Below, one piece after another: positions 26,581 through 36,258 of a stretch of DNA of 64,000 bases. The DNA lies in assembly GCF_018361265.1 (NCBI RefSeq), contig NZ_JAFLNH010000004.1:434001-498000 (forward strand), written 5' to 3'. The stretch is from Mycobacterium sp. SM1 (GTDB taxonomy: Bacteria; Actinomycetota; Actinomycetes; Mycobacteriales; Mycobacteriaceae). A program made the translations under genes and the position numbers. Numbering within the stretch: the stretch's first letter is position 1; each line of letters starts with the position of its first letter. The notes beneath the pieces were generated by a model, which was given only the letters and a program-made list of their open reading frames with translations, made no database searches and had not been told where the DNA came from.

Positions 26581-27060
26581 GTGCGGTACTTCTATGACAC
26601 CGAATTCATCGAAGATGGCCGCACTATCGATTTGATCTCGATCGGGGTGGTGGCCGAGGACGGCCGTGAATATTACGCCGTGTCCACGGAATTCGATCCC
26701 GATCGGGCCGGGCTGTGGGTGCGGACTCATGTGCTGCCGAAATTGCCGCCGCCCGCTTCGCCGCTGTGGCGATCGCGCAGCCGGATCCGCGCCGATCTGG
26801 AGCAGTTTTTCGGTGTCGACGGCGCCGATCCGATCGAGCTGTGGGCCTGGGTGGGTGCCTACGATCACGTCGCGTTATGTCAGTTGTGGGGCCCGATGAC
26901 GGACCTGCCGCCGGCGATGCCCCGCTTTACCCGGGAGCTGCGCCAGCTGTGGGAAGACCGTGGGTGCCCACCGATGCCGCCGCGCCCTCGTGACGTTCAT
27001 GACGCGCTGGTTGATGCCCGCGACCAGCTGCGCCGCTTCCAGCTCATCACCGCCCGGTGA
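26581..27060 (+). CDS. 3'-5' exoribonuclease, DEDDh type (Rv2179c-type)
   Basis: 159 residues. The RNase-H-fold DEDD motifs are readable: Asp and Glu in FYDTEFIEDG near the N-terminus, the second Asp in WAWVGAYDHVALCQL, and His/Asp in HDALVDARDQLRRF at the C-terminus. M. tuberculosis Rv2179c was shown to be a 3'-5' exoribonuclease acting on double-stranded RNA with 3' overhangs. The start is GTG 26581 and the gene follows the membrane protein by 29 bases. Confidence 0.9.
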   Translation: MRYFYDTEFIEDGRTIDLISIGVVAEDGREYYAVSTEFDPDRAGLWVRTHVLPKLPPPASPLWRSRSRIRADLEQFFGVDGADPIELWAWVGAYDHVALCQLWGPMTDLPPAMPRFTRELRQLWEDRGCPPMPPRPRDVHDALVDARDQLRRFQLITAR

Positions 27061-27145
27061 TGCGGGCGGGCCGGGACGGCCCGGGGGCCGGGTACGGCCG
27101 CGCTGTGCGCCCGCTCGGCCCGCGGCGCCCGGTTACCATGGACCG

Positions 27146-28534
27146 ATGAACTGGACCGTCGACATCCCCATCGACCAACTGCCGCCGCTGCCGCCGTTGC
27201 CGCCGGATCTGCGGGCACGGCTGGACGCCGCGCTGGCCAAACCGGCCGCTCAGCAACCCAGTTGGCCGGCCGACGAAGCCCGGGCGATGCGCACGGTCCT
27301 GGAGAGTGTGCCGCCGGTGACGGTGGCGTCGGAGGTCGTGCGGCTGCAGGGCCTGCTGGCCCAGGTGGCAAACGGCCAGGCTTTTCTGCTGCAGGGCGGT
27401 GATTGCGCGGAGACGTTCGTCGACAACACCGAACCCCACATCCGCGGCACCATCCGCACCCTACTGCAGATGGCGGTGGTGCTGACCTACGCCGCCAGCG
27501 TGCCGGTGGTGAAGGTGGCCCGGATCGCCGGTCAGTACGCCAAGCCGAGGTCGGCCGACATCGACGCGCTGGGTCTGCGCTCCTACCGCGGGGACATGAT
27601 CAATGGCTTTGCCCCGGACCCCGCGGCCCGAGAGCATGACCCGTCGCGGCTGGTGCGGGCCTATGCCAACGCCAGCGCGGCAATGAACCTGGTGCGCGCA
27701 CTGACGTCGTCGGGCCTGGCGTCGCTGCACCTGGTGCATGACTGGAACCGGGAGTTCGTCCGGACCTCCCCGGCCGGGGCGCGCTACGAGGCGCTGGCCA
27801 CCGAGATCGATCGTGGCTTGCGATTCATGAGTGCCTGCGGGGTGGCCGACCGCAACTTGCAGACCGCCGAAATCTATGCCAGCCATGAGGCTTTGGTCCT
27901 TGACTACGAGCGCGCCATGCTGCGGTTGTCCGACGAGCCCGAGGGGGCGCCCAAGCTCTACGACTTGTCGGCGCACTACTTGTGGATCGGGGAGCGCACC
28001 CGGCAGATCGACGGCGCGCATATCGCGTTCGCGGAGGTGATCGCCAACCCCATCGGCGTCAAGATGGGGCCGGCGATGACCCCGGAGCTGGCTGTGGAGT
28101 ACGTCGAGCGCCTCGATCCGCACAACACCCCGGGCCGGTTGACGTTGGTGAGCCGGCTGGGCAACAACAAGGTGCGCGATCTGCTGCCGCCCATCGTCGA
28201 GAAGGTTCAAGGCACCGGTCATAAGGTGATCTGGCAGTGCGACCCGATGCACGGCAACACCCACGAGTCATCCACCGGATACAAGACGCGGCACTTCGAC
28301 CGGATTGTCGACGAGGTGCAGGGTTTCTTCGAGGTGCACCGGGCGCTGGGAACCCACCCGGGCGGTATCCATGTCGAGATCACCGGCGAGAACGTCACCG
28401 AATGCCTGGGTGGCGCGCAAGATATCTCCGATGCCGACCTGGCCGGCCGCTACGAGACCGCGTGCGACCCGCGGCTAAACACCCAACAGTCGCTGGAGTT
28501 AGCGTTTCTTGTCGCCGAAATGCTGCGCGATTAA
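27146..28534 (+). CDS. aroG: DAHP synthase, class II
   Basis: First enzyme of the shikimate pathway: condenses phosphoenolpyruvate and erythrose-4-phosphate. 462 residues from ATG 27146, equal to M. tuberculosis AroG (Rv2178c). Class II motifs are present: QGGDCAETF (metal Cys), KVARIAGQYAKPRS, SAHYLWIGERTRQIDGAHI, and the metal ligands in CDPMHGNT, HVEITGENVTECLGG and TACDPRLN. The mycobacterial enzyme is feedback-inhibited by aromatic amino acids and associates with chorismate mutase. Confidence 0.97.
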   Translation: MNWTVDIPIDQLPPLPPLPPDLRARLDAALAKPAAQQPSWPADEARAMRTVLESVPPVTVASEVVRLQGLLAQVANGQAFLLQGGDCAETFVDNTEPHIRGTIRTLLQMAVVLTYAASVPVVKVARIAGQYAKPRSADIDALGLRSYRGDMINGFAPDPAAREHDPSRLVRAYANASAAMNLVRALTSSGLASLHLVHDWNREFVRTSPAGARYEALATEIDRGLRFMSACGVADRNLQTAEIYASHEALVLDYERAMLRLSDEPEGAPKLYDLSAHYLWIGERTRQIDGAHIAFAEVIANPIGVKMGPAMTPELAVEYVERLDPHNTPGRLTLVSRLGNNKVRDLLPPIVEKVQGTGHKVIWQCDPMHGNTHESSTGYKTRHFDRIVDEVQGFFEVHRALGTHPGGIHVEITGENVTECLGGAQDISDADLAGRYETACDPRLNTQQSLELAFLVAEMLRD

Positions 28535-28607
28535 CCCGCCCGGCTGGCCGTGAAGCGTCCCCGTTGCCCATCCTTGGGCGGCCCGCGCTAACCCACCAGC
28601 TGACCCA

Positions 28608-29870
28608 CTATTGGAGCCGCTGGTGAATCCCGCTACCGAAAATCAGCCCGCTGCCGGCCGGTTCGAGCAGAGCGCTCAGGTTGCTGCCGATGGTCCACGC
28701 GGCGGCGGCGACCAGCCCGGTGACCGCGAGCACGACCGCCACCCACACCCACACCATCCGCCGGGCGTGTTGTCGTGCCCGGACGAACTCGCCCATTGCG
28801 ATACCGGCAAACGTGTCCGATGCAGCGTGGTATTCGGGGCCCGGCGGCTCATCGTGCTCGCCCGGCCAGTCCCGCGGACCACGGGTCAGCCTCCGGGTGG
28901 GCTGCGGTGTCGATGTCCTGCCGGTGGGACGTGGGATGTGGTCGGCGGCCTGTGGTTCGCCAAGACGGCTGCCAGACAGCGCGGCCGCGCGGTGCTGGGC
29001 GGAGTTGCGCGGCGCGGGAACCCGGAATTCCGGTAGCGCCAGCTCTTCGGCGATTGCATCTAGTTCGGCGCCCAACTCGATCGCGTCGGCGTACCGGTCG
29101 GCGGGGTCGCGGGCGGTCGCACGCGCCACCAATTCGTCGAATTGCTCGGGCACACCGGGGATCACCGCGCCGGGCAAGGGCACATCGGTATCCAGACGCT
29201 GGTAGGCCACCGACAGTGCCGAGTCACCGGTGAATGGGGCGTGCCCGGTCAGTAGCTCGTAGACGAGTATCCCCACGGCGTAGACATCGCTGCGGAAACT
29301 GGCGGTTCCGTCGCGGATCTGCTCAGGGGCGAGATACGCCGCCGTGCCGAGCATCACGTTGGAGGATGTGATCGCGGCCGCCGCGACGGCGCGCACCAGC
29401 CCGAAATCGGCGATCTTCACCTCACCCTCGTCGGAGATCAGCACGTTTTCCGGCTTGACGTCGCGATGGACCAGGCCCGCTCGGTGCGCCGCCGCCAGCC
29501 CGCCCAGCAGGGGGCGCAGGACCGCGGCGACCGCATGCGGTGGCATGGGACCGCGTTCGCTGAGCAGCTCGCGCAGCGTGCCGCCCTCGATCAGCTCCAT
29601 CACCAAAAACGGATGGCGGACATCCAGGCCCTGGTCGTACACCGCGACCACCCGGGGATCCCGCAGCCGGGCGACCGCGCGTGCCTCCCGCCGGAACCGG
29701 ATCAGAAAGTGCTCGTCGTCGGCGTAGCGCGGATCCATCACCTTCAGTGCGACCGGGCGATCTAGCCGGACGTCAAGGCCGCGGTAAACCGTTGACGTGC
29801 CACCGGAAGCGATCTTCGTCAACACCCGGTACCGGCCGTCCAGCAATGCGCCGCACGCAAGGTCCGACAT
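28608..29870 (-). CDS. pknL: serine/threonine protein kinase PknL
   Basis: Transmembrane Ser/Thr kinase, 420 residues from ATG 29870. Kinase domain at residues about 15-275: glycine loop IASGGTSTVYRG, catalytic Lys in VALKVMD, HRDVKPENVLI, DFGLVRAV and APEQIRDG. A juxtamembrane basic segment and one membrane helix (MVWVWVAVVLAVTGLVAAAAWTIG) follow. The extracytoplasmic tail is about 25 residues, with no PASTA domain. It is divergent from the gene of its known substrate (Rv2175c-type) and near aroG, the same order as in M. tuberculosis. Confidence 0.94.
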   Translation of the reverse strand: MSDLACGALLDGRYRVLTKIASGGTSTVYRGLDVRLDRPVALKVMDPRYADDEHFLIRFRREARAVARLRDPRVVAVYDQGLDVRHPFLVMELIEGGTLRELLSERGPMPPHAVAAVLRPLLGGLAAAHRAGLVHRDVKPENVLISDEGEVKIADFGLVRAVAAAAITSSNVMLGTAAYLAPEQIRDGTASFRSDVYAVGILVYELLTGHAPFTGDSALSVAYQRLDTDVPLPGAVIPGVPEQFDELVARATARDPADRYADAIELGAELDAIAEELALPEFRVPAPRNSAQHRAAALSGSRLGEPQAADHIPRPTGRTSTPQPTRRLTRGPRDWPGEHDEPPGPEYHAASDTFAGIAMGEFVRARQHARRMVWVWVAVVLAVTGLVAAAAWTIGSNLSALLEPAGSGLIFGSGIHQRLQ

Positions 29871-29964
29871 CACGGGGCTTATCGTAGGGGCGGCGCGATT
29901 GCGGTGCGCAAACCTGCGTGCAGTGTGCGCGCGGTAGTGGGGGCGGCGTTCTACACTAGGCGCG

Positions 29965-30369
29965 GTGAGCAGCATTCCGGCCGGCGACGACGTTCTGGAT
30001 CCTGACGAGCCCACCTATGATCTGCCCCGGGTCGCCAAGCTTCAAGGTGTGCCGGTCAGCAAGGTGCATCAGCAGCTGCGGGAAGGTCAGCTGATCGCGA
30101 TCCGGCGCGGTGGCAATGTGGTGGTGCCGCAAGCGTTTTTCACCGAGTCCGGTGAGGTGGTTAAAAGCCTGCCGGGGTTGTTGATGGTGCTGCGCGACGG
30201 TGGTTACCGCGACACCGAGATCATCCGCTGGCTGTTCACCCCCGACCCGTCGCTGACCCTCACCCATGACGGGACGCGTGAAGTCGCCGGCAACGTCCGC
30301 CCGGTGGACGCATTGCACGCCCATGAGGCTCGTGAAGTGGTGCGCCGGGCGCAGGCGATGGCTTACTAA
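29965..30369 (+). CDS. DNA-binding protein, PknL substrate (Rv2175c-type)
   Basis: 134 residues from GTG 29965. The N-terminal part has a winged-helix/HTH pattern (YDLPRVAKLQGVPVSKVHQQLREGQLIAIRRGGNVVVP), followed by a C-terminal helical domain with RDGGYRDTEIIRWLFTPD. In M. tuberculosis the equivalent Rv2175c binds DNA and loses binding when PknL phosphorylates a Thr in its disordered N-terminal extension. Here that extension is short (about 15 residues: SSIPAGDDVLDPDEPTYD) and the only Thr is just before the fold. Target genes are unknown. Confidence 0.88.
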   Translation: MSSIPAGDDVLDPDEPTYDLPRVAKLQGVPVSKVHQQLREGQLIAIRRGGNVVVPQAFFTESGEVVKSLPGLLMVLRDGGYRDTEIIRWLFTPDPSLTLTHDGTREVAGNVRPVDALHAHEAREVVRRAQAMAY

Positions 30370-30390
30370 GCCCGTACCAGCCATGGCCGA

Positions 30391-31935
30391 TTAAGCCATG
30401 GCCGGCGGCCCGGTGGGCGCGGTGGCGGCGCGGTGCGGCTGCGGCGCTCGATAGAGCGCCCACCAGGCGACCACTGCGCAGGTGGTTGCCAGCACGACGT
30501 GGATCCACGAGTACATGCCGTGCGCTCCATCGGGTTTGAAGATCACCATGACCCAGGTCGAGGCCCCGGCGATGGCCGCGAGCGCCGCGTGCGAGCGAAC
30601 CAGCGGGGCCACCACGGCCAGCGGCCAGCTGTAGTACCACGGCAGCGCCGCGGGCACGAACAGCACCACGATCAGCATCGACCACGCGATGCCGGTGAGG
30701 GCCGCCCGGTCGCTGTGCCGGAATCGCCACCACAGCAGCGGCAGGGAGACCGCAATGATCGCGATTCCGGCGATCCGGGTGACGTGCAGCACGGCGTAGA
30801 AGTTGACCGGAAAGAGCCACCTACCGACCGCGTGCAGCACGTTCGCCGTTGCCGTGGGCACGGTCAGCCAGTTGATGATCTTCACCGAGCCGGCCAGCGC
30901 GGTCAGCCATCCAAGGCCAACCCCTGCCAGCGCGGACAGCGCGGCGAACACCACCACGAAGATCGCCGTGGATGTTGTGGTGGCCGCGGTGAATGCCCGT
31001 GGGGGCCGGTATCCCCTGCGCTCGCGCAGGTGATGGGTCCACACCCACACCAGGAACGGCAACGCGATTCCCGCGGTGGCTTTGACCGCCGCGGCCACCG
31101 CGACCAGGGTGACGCCCGAGAGATGACGCCCCGCGAAGGTCAGCGCGATACCCGCGGCCAGCAGGCCCACCATGAGCATCTCGTTGTGTACGCCGCCGAC
31201 CAGATGAATGATGACCAGCGGGTTGAGTGCGCAAATCCACAGCGCGGTCGGGCCGTCGGCGCCAAGATAGCGGGCCATCCGCAGGGTTGCCCACATCAGC
31301 AGCGCCATCCCGGGCAGCATGCACAACCTCAGGAGCATGGTGCCGGCGATCACGTGGTTGCCGCACACCGTCGTGACCAACCGCGCGACCAGGATGAACG
31401 CCGGGCCGTATGGCGCGGTGGTGATGGTCCAAATCGGACTTACGTTGTCCAGCAATTGATTCGGGTTATCGACGGGGGCAACTACATAGGGGTCTAAGCC
31501 ATCGCGCAGCAGTGCGCCCTGGGCAAGATACGAGTAGGTGTCGCGGCTGAAGACCGGCACCGACAGCAGCAACGGCGCCAGCCAGAAGCCGGTGGTCGCC
31601 ACCGTGGCGTATTCGCCGATCCGGCCGGCAATGACCCGACGGCCAAGGGAAAGCCATGCGAGCAGCATGAGCGCGACACCGAGCCACAACAGGATCGAGG
31701 AGAGCACCAGCCCATGCCCGAAACGCAGCCAGGACAGGTGGATCGACTCCAGCAGCGGGTCGTGCGGCTTTGTGCTGCCAGCGCCAAGCCCGCCCGCCGT
31801 GATGAGCACCGCGCCCAGGCATCCCCACAGCGCCGGCCGGCCTTCGGGCGCGACAGCAAACCTGTTCAGACGTGAGAGGTGTTGAGTCACAAGGGTTGCC
31901 GAGGCAGCCGTCGGTGTCGGCACGGGGGTGGCCAT
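30391..31935 (-). CDS. mptA: alpha-1,6-mannopyranosyltransferase MptA
   Basis: GT-C mannosyltransferase that elongates the alpha-1,6 mannan core of lipomannan using polyprenyl-phosphate mannose. 514 residues with about twelve hydrophobic segments. The first large loop carries the acidic GT-C signature around PVFSRDTYSYLAQGALLRDGLDPY, and further motifs are NPLVIIHLVGGVHNEMLMVGLLAAG and LPWYYSWPLAV. It follows the idsA2 stop in the direction of reading with a gap of about five bases, so the two are coupled (idsA2 downstream), as in Rv2174-Rv2173. Confidence 0.92.
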   Translation of the reverse strand: MATPVPTPTAASATLVTQHLSRLNRFAVAPEGRPALWGCLGAVLITAGGLGAGSTKPHDPLLESIHLSWLRFGHGLVLSSILLWLGVALMLLAWLSLGRRVIAGRIGEYATVATTGFWLAPLLLSVPVFSRDTYSYLAQGALLRDGLDPYVVAPVDNPNQLLDNVSPIWTITTAPYGPAFILVARLVTTVCGNHVIAGTMLLRLCMLPGMALLMWATLRMARYLGADGPTALWICALNPLVIIHLVGGVHNEMLMVGLLAAGIALTFAGRHLSGVTLVAVAAAVKATAGIALPFLVWVWTHHLRERRGYRPPRAFTAATTTSTAIFVVVFAALSALAGVGLGWLTALAGSVKIINWLTVPTATANVLHAVGRWLFPVNFYAVLHVTRIAGIAIIAVSLPLLWWRFRHSDRAALTGIAWSMLIVVLFVPAALPWYYSWPLAVVAPLVRSHAALAAIAGASTWVMVIFKPDGAHGMYSWIHVVLATTCAVVAWWALYRAPQPHRAATAPTGPPAMA

Positions 31936-31940
31936 CAGTG

Positions 31941-33068
31941 TCAGGAGGATCGGTTCGCGGCCAGCCTGGCCAGTTCCGACAGGCCCGCCTTGGCCACCGG
32001 GTTGATCGGGGCGGCGTCCAGCGTCACCAGCGCCCGCCGGGTGAGCACGTCGATACGGTCCTCCACCGCGGCCAGCGCACCCACCGACTCGATGACGTCG
32101 CGCAATTCGCGCACTTGCCCATTCGTCAGCTCAGTGCCGATGGATCTGCGTAACAGGTTGGCCGCCACAGGATCCGACTTATCGGCTAACTCCAGCGCTT
32201 CCGCCACCAAGACGGTGCGCTTGCCGGAGCGCAGGTCGTCTCCGGAGGGCTTTCCGGTGACCGCCGGATCCCCGAAGACACCCAGCACGTCGTCGCGCAA
32301 CTGGAACGCCAGGCCGAGGTTGTGACCGAGCTGATGAAAAACGGCGTGGACGTCGGGCCGATCCGCGGCCGCGGCCGCCCCCAGTTGCAATGGCCGCGAC
32401 ACCGTATAGGAGGCGGTCTTGAACGTGTTGACGGTCATCGCCGAGGCGATCGACGGGGCGGCGCTGGCCGCGGCGACGATGTCGAGGTATTGCCCGCCCA
32501 GCAGTTCGGTGCGGATATCGGCCCACACCCGCCGGACCCGGGCATGTGCATCAGGCGGAAGATCCACAGCGGTGACGATGTCGTCGGCCCAGGCCAGCGC
32601 CAGATCCCCGAGCAGGATGGCCGCCGATACGCCGAACCGCTCCGGTGAGCCGCGCCAGCGCCGGCCTTGATGCAGGTCCGCGAACTGCACGTGGGTGGTC
32701 GGCCGGCCGCGGCGTGTCGCCGATCCGTCGATCACATCGTCGTGCACCAGCGCGCTGGCGTGCAGCAGCTCCAGCGCCGAAAACAGCAGCAAGACACCGG
32801 GATCAGCGTCGCGGGTGGTCACCGCGCGCCAGCCCCAGTAGGCGAAAACCGGCCGGAGTCGTTTGCCGCCATGCAGCACAAACTCTTCAAGGCCCGCGAT
32901 CAGGCTGTCGTAGTCGGCGCCGATGGGGCGGGCATCGCGACGGCGGCCGCGCAAATATTCCCTCAACCGATCGGTGATCACGCCGGCCAACTCCGCGGTT
33001 GCCGGTGCTTCGACGCTCAGCGCGGCGCCCCTTTCCGCCATGGACGGCCCCGGGCTTAGGGCCCACAT
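31941..33068 (-). CDS. idsA2: polyprenyl diphosphate synthase IdsA2
   Basis: Trans-type isoprenyl diphosphate synthase (geranylgeranyl/farnesyl range). 375 residues from ATG 33068; ATG 33041 is an alternative giving 366. It has the first aspartate-rich motif in LVHDDVIDGSATRRG, the upstream GGKRLRPV substrate site, and a second region RDDVLGVFGDPAVTGKPSGDD. The second motif has DDxxG rather than DDxxD, as in several actinobacterial paralogues, so activity may be atypical. It would supply prenyl precursors for lipid carriers or, by context, the neighbouring GT-C mannosyltransferase. Confidence 0.88.
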   Translation of the reverse strand: MWALSPGPSMAERGAALSVEAPATAELAGVITDRLREYLRGRRRDARPIGADYDSLIAGLEEFVLHGGKRLRPVFAYWGWRAVTTRDADPGVLLLFSALELLHASALVHDDVIDGSATRRGRPTTHVQFADLHQGRRWRGSPERFGVSAAILLGDLALAWADDIVTAVDLPPDAHARVRRVWADIRTELLGGQYLDIVAAASAAPSIASAMTVNTFKTASYTVSRPLQLGAAAAADRPDVHAVFHQLGHNLGLAFQLRDDVLGVFGDPAVTGKPSGDDLRSGKRTVLVAEALELADKSDPVAANLLRRSIGTELTNGQVRELRDVIESVGALAAVEDRIDVLTRRALVTLDAAPINPVAKAGLSELARLAANRSS

Positions 33069-33264
33069 ATCTTCAGCGTAGAGCGTAAGACCAAGTCGCC
33101 CTAATCCAGATTGCCCAGCTCATCGAGTTGTCGTGTCAAGCCCGAGGGCGAGACGCTGCCGCTTCGACGGGCCGGCGCCCGCGACACCTATGCTGGCCGA
33201 CGAGGTACGCCAATTGCCGCGGCGGCTTCGGGCGTTGCCGCCGAATGAGACGTGGAGGAGCCCT

Positions 33265-34158
33265 GTGGGTCTGAACACCGTAGCCCTCGAGCTTTTGCCG
33301 ACGGCCGTGGCGGGTGGTCGGGAGCGGGCCGTCGAAGATGCACGCAAAGTGCTGCGAGTCGCCGCGGAAACGGGTCTCGAGGGCCGTATCGGTCATGTGA
33401 TGATCCCCGGGATCATCGCCGAGGAAAGCGATCGGCCCGTCGAGATGAAGCCCCGGCTGGACGTGCTGGAGTTCTGGTCGATCATCAAACCGGAGTTGCC
33501 CGGGATGGGCGCGCTGTGCAGCCAGGTCACCGCTTTCACCGACGAGCGGTCCTTGCGCCAGCGGCTCACCGATCTGGTGGCCGCCGGGATCGAGGGTGTC
33601 GTTTTCGTCGGTGTGCCCCGCACCATGCACGACGGTGAGGGCCCGGGCGTCGCGCCGACCGACGCGCTGTCGATCTATCGGGATCTGGTGGCCAACCGCG
33701 GGGTGATCCTGATTCCCACCCGGGAGGGCGAACACGGCCGGTTCGGTTTCAAGTGCGATCGGGGTGCGACCTTCGCCCAGACCCAGCTGCTGTATTCCGA
33801 TGCGATTGTGACTTTTTTGACCGAGTTCGCGCGGCGCAGCGATCATCGGCCGGAACTGTTGCTGTCATTTGGCTTCGTGCCGAAGGTGGAGAGCCGGATC
33901 GGCCTCATCAATTGGCTGATCCGGGATCCGGGGAACGCCGCGGTGGCCGATGAGCAGGAGTTTGTCAAGAAGCTGGCCGGCAGTGAACCCGCGGAAAAAC
34001 GCCGGCTCATGGTCGACCTGTACAAGCGGGTGATCGATGGCGTCGCCGACCTCGGTTTCCCGTTGAGCATCCACCTCGAGGCGACCTACGGCGTTTCGGT
34101 TCCGGCTTTCCAGACGTTCGCGGAAATGCTCGCCTATTGGTCGCCCGCCAAGTCCTGA
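33265..34158 (+). CDS. methylenetetrahydrofolate-reductase-like protein (Rv2172c-type)
   Basis: TIM-barrel protein of 297 residues related to MTHFR. GTG 33265, preceded by GGAGGAG, gives VGLNTVALELLP, matching the N-terminus of Rv2172c; the longer upstream frame is discarded. Readable features are DVLEFWSIIKPELPGMGALCSQVTAF, GVVFVGVPRTMHDGEG, LIPTREGEHGRFGFKCDRGATFAQTQLLYSDA, and the C-terminal FPLSIHLEATYGV. The short length and absence of a regulatory domain are typical of the unusual mycobacterial enzymes, some of which work without FAD. The exact reaction here is inference. Confidence 0.83.
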   Translation: MGLNTVALELLPTAVAGGRERAVEDARKVLRVAAETGLEGRIGHVMIPGIIAEESDRPVEMKPRLDVLEFWSIIKPELPGMGALCSQVTAFTDERSLRQRLTDLVAAGIEGVVFVGVPRTMHDGEGPGVAPTDALSIYRDLVANRGVILIPTREGEHGRFGFKCDRGATFAQTQLLYSDAIVTFLTEFARRSDHRPELLLSFGFVPKVESRIGLINWLIRDPGNAAVADEQEFVKKLAGSEPAEKRRLMVDLYKRVIDGVADLGFPLSIHLEATYGVSVPAFQTFAEMLAYWSPAKS

Positions 34159-34200
34159 ACGGACCTCCGAGCAGCAGGTGGCAATGGGGCTCAGCCCGGG

Positions 34201-34911
34201 CTAATCGGCCGATCGGGTAAACCGTGGGGAGCGGTCGCGGCTGTGCCAGGCCAGCACCGCCACGACAGCGGCGACCGCGAACGCGGTGATGCCCAGCCAC
34301 ATGGCCGCACGGGTGAACGAGCGGGTGCTGGGGTCGGTGTAGCGCGCCTGAGCGGTCATGGTGCTCACCACGCCGGGTTTGAGTTTCCATTGCACCACTT
34401 CGGGTTCAGCGCGATCCCCGTTGGTTGAGGTCACCGTACCGGGGAAGGCGACGCTCAACTCGATGTCGGCGTCCGGATCATGCAACGAGGTCAGATCGGC
34501 GCGGCCCTCCAGGATCACCAAATCGCCGGCCCGCCGCAGGTCGAGATTGACTCCCTGGGCGTCGGGATTCATGTTGGCCAACTGCGGCAGTTCGGCAAAG
34601 GTCAGGCCGGAAAACCACGCCTCGGATCCCACATAGCCGTCGCGGTCATACTTCGAGACCGCCACTTTCTGGCTGAACGGCAGGCTGTTCGGATCAAGCT
34701 GTGGCCCGGGATCTTTATTGTTGCGTGGTTTCGCCGCAGCGACAATCTGCCCGGACACCAGGTCATCGGGGGAGATGGTAAGGGATGTCTTGACGCGCAC
34801 GCATCCGGTGGCGATGGGCAGTGCCAACAGCAGCGCCGCGCCCGCCAGCACGCGGCGGCGCCGGTGGGGATCGCGCCCTCGTCTGGCACACCGGGGCAAT
34901 GTCGTGCGCAT
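34201..34911 (-). CDS. lppM: lipoprotein LppM
   Basis: 236 residues. A basic N-terminus and hydrophobic signal end in a lipobox-like ALPIATGC, so the cysteine would be lipidated. A beta-rich extracytoplasmic domain follows (SLTISPDDLVSGQIVAAAKPRN; FSQKVAVSKYDRDGYVGSEAWFSGLTF) and a C-terminal membrane helix (MWLGITAFAVAAVVAVLAW). M. tuberculosis LppM (Rv2171) has been linked to intracellular survival, with the C-terminal helix processed off in some forms. The ATG at 34911 was chosen; a slightly longer N-terminus is possible. Confidence 0.9.
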   Translation of the reverse strand: MRTTLPRCARRGRDPHRRRRVLAGAALLLALPIATGCVRVKTSLTISPDDLVSGQIVAAAKPRNNKDPGPQLDPNSLPFSQKVAVSKYDRDGYVGSEAWFSGLTFAELPQLANMNPDAQGVNLDLRRAGDLVILEGRADLTSLHDPDADIELSVAFPGTVTSTNGDRAEPEVVQWKLKPGVVSTMTAQARYTDPSTRSFTRAAMWLGITAFAVAAVVAVLAWHSRDRSPRFTRSAD

Positions 34912-35001
34912 CAGGTCATCGTGCCAGACATCACTCGCCGCGGGCATCGAGCCGAGCCCCCTGACCGCTGAGCGCCGAGACATTGCCAACGGTGAGTCGC
35001 A

Positions 35002-35649
35002 TCACAAGGGCAGCGTGCGGCCCAGGATCGCGAACGCTCGAGGATCGCCCGCGAAGTGGTGCCCACGGATGATGTCGGTGAAGCCCAGCCGCCGGTACAA
35101 CCGCCACGCGCGGTTGGCTTCACCGTTGATCTCCGGCGTCGAGAGCAGCACGTGTGCCTCGCCACGCCGCGCGAGCAGGCGCCGGGTCAACGCTTCACCC
35201 AGGCCGCGACCTTGGGCGCGGGGGTGAATGTGCAATTCGGTCAACTCGAAGTAGTTGGACATCAGCCGGGCGATCTCCGCGTGCGCAAACCCGCCGCGCT
35301 GCAAGCCCCGCACCACCTGCTGCTGCCACCACTGATCGGGCGCCCCGCAATAGCCGTAGGCCACACCCAGCAGGGGCGCATTGCGCAACTGCGCGGCCGA
35401 CGGCAGGTCATCGGCGTCGCCGTCGGCTTCCACGGCGGCCACGGCCTGCCAGCCGCTCCGACGGGTGTGCTCCAGCCACATTGCCGCGCGCTGACTCTCG
35501 GTGCCGTGCGGATAGCGCATCGCGTCGACGTACACAGCGAGGGCGTCATCGAGGCGGCGCTGCATATCTTGCGGGGCCAGATCGATGAGGAACGTCGTCA
35601 ACTCGCGTTGCCCTCCTCGGCAGGTAATTGTGGTGCGGGCCTTCCCCAT
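35002..35649 (-). CDS. GNAT-family N-acetyltransferase (Rv2170-type)
   Basis: 215 residues as drawn; TTG 35601 (TTFLIDLAPQDMQ) would give a protein of 199 residues nearer to Rv2170. The acetyl-CoA site is readable as ELTELHIHPRAQGRGLGEALTRRLLARRG, and the last motif as ANRAWRLYRRLGFTDII. Rv2170 is reported to acetylate lysines of isocitrate dehydrogenase. The substrate here is unproven. It is followed by lppM in the same direction (about 90 bases). Confidence 0.87.
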   Translation of the reverse strand: MGKARTTITCRGGQRELTTFLIDLAPQDMQRRLDDALAVYVDAMRYPHGTESQRAAMWLEHTRRSGWQAVAAVEADGDADDLPSAAQLRNAPLLGVAYGYCGAPDQWWQQQVVRGLQRGGFAHAEIARLMSNYFELTELHIHPRAQGRGLGEALTRRLLARRGEAHVLLSTPEINGEANRAWRLYRRLGFTDIIRGHHFAGDPRAFAILGRTLPL

Positions 35650-35827
35650 TATCGGACCGGATTACCGGACTGGGTGGCGGCTTTCGACGCACGTGGGGCC
35701 GCCGCTAGAATCGCTGGCGAACCAGTGGTATGGCGCTGGCTGACCTCGTATCATCTGAGTTAGTTGTTCACAGCGGGCGGGCACGTGCGGCGGTGGTGCG
35801 TGACAGCCTTTCGGCAAGGAGGGACGA

Positions 35828-36226
35828 ATGCCACTCTCCGATCATGAGCAGCGGATGCTCGAGCAGATCGAGAGCGCTCTCTACGCCGAAGATCCCAAGT
35901 TCGCCTCGAGTGTTCGTGGGGGTGGGCTGCGTGCGCCGACCACACGGCGGCGACTGCAGGGTGCGGCGTTCTTCGTCATCGGCCTGGGGATGCTCGTCTC
36001 CGGGGTGGCATTCAGGGCCACGATGATCGGAAGCTTCCCTATTCTTAGCGTCTTTGGTTTCGTCGTGATGTTCGGTGGCGTGGTGTTCGCCATCACCGGT
36101 CCGCGGCTGCCCGGTAGGCGCGATCATTCCGGCGCGTCGTCGGCACGCCAGCGGCGCAGCAAGGGCGCCGGCGGCTCCTTCACCAGCCGCATGGAAGATC
36201 GGTTCCGGCGCCGCTTCGAACAGTAG
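35828..36226 (+). CDS. DUF3040 membrane protein (Rv2169c-type)
   Basis: 132 residues. Typical DUF3040 start MPLSDHEQRMLEQIESALYAEDPKFAS, then two hydrophobic segments (GAAFFVIGLGMLVSGVAF; PILSVFGFVVMFGGVVFAI) and a basic C-terminal tail. AAGGAGGGACGA precedes ATG 35828. Its place upstream of mraZ is conserved in actinobacteria, suggesting a link to division or envelope synthesis, but the function is unknown. Confidence 0.88.
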   Translation: MPLSDHEQRMLEQIESALYAEDPKFASSVRGGGLRAPTTRRRLQGAAFFVIGLGMLVSGVAFRATMIGSFPILSVFGFVVMFGGVVFAITGPRLPGRRDHSGASSARQRRSKGAGGSFTSRMEDRFRRRFEQ

Positions 36227-36258
36227 CCGGACTCCGGGCGGAAGGGGCCTCACGTGCC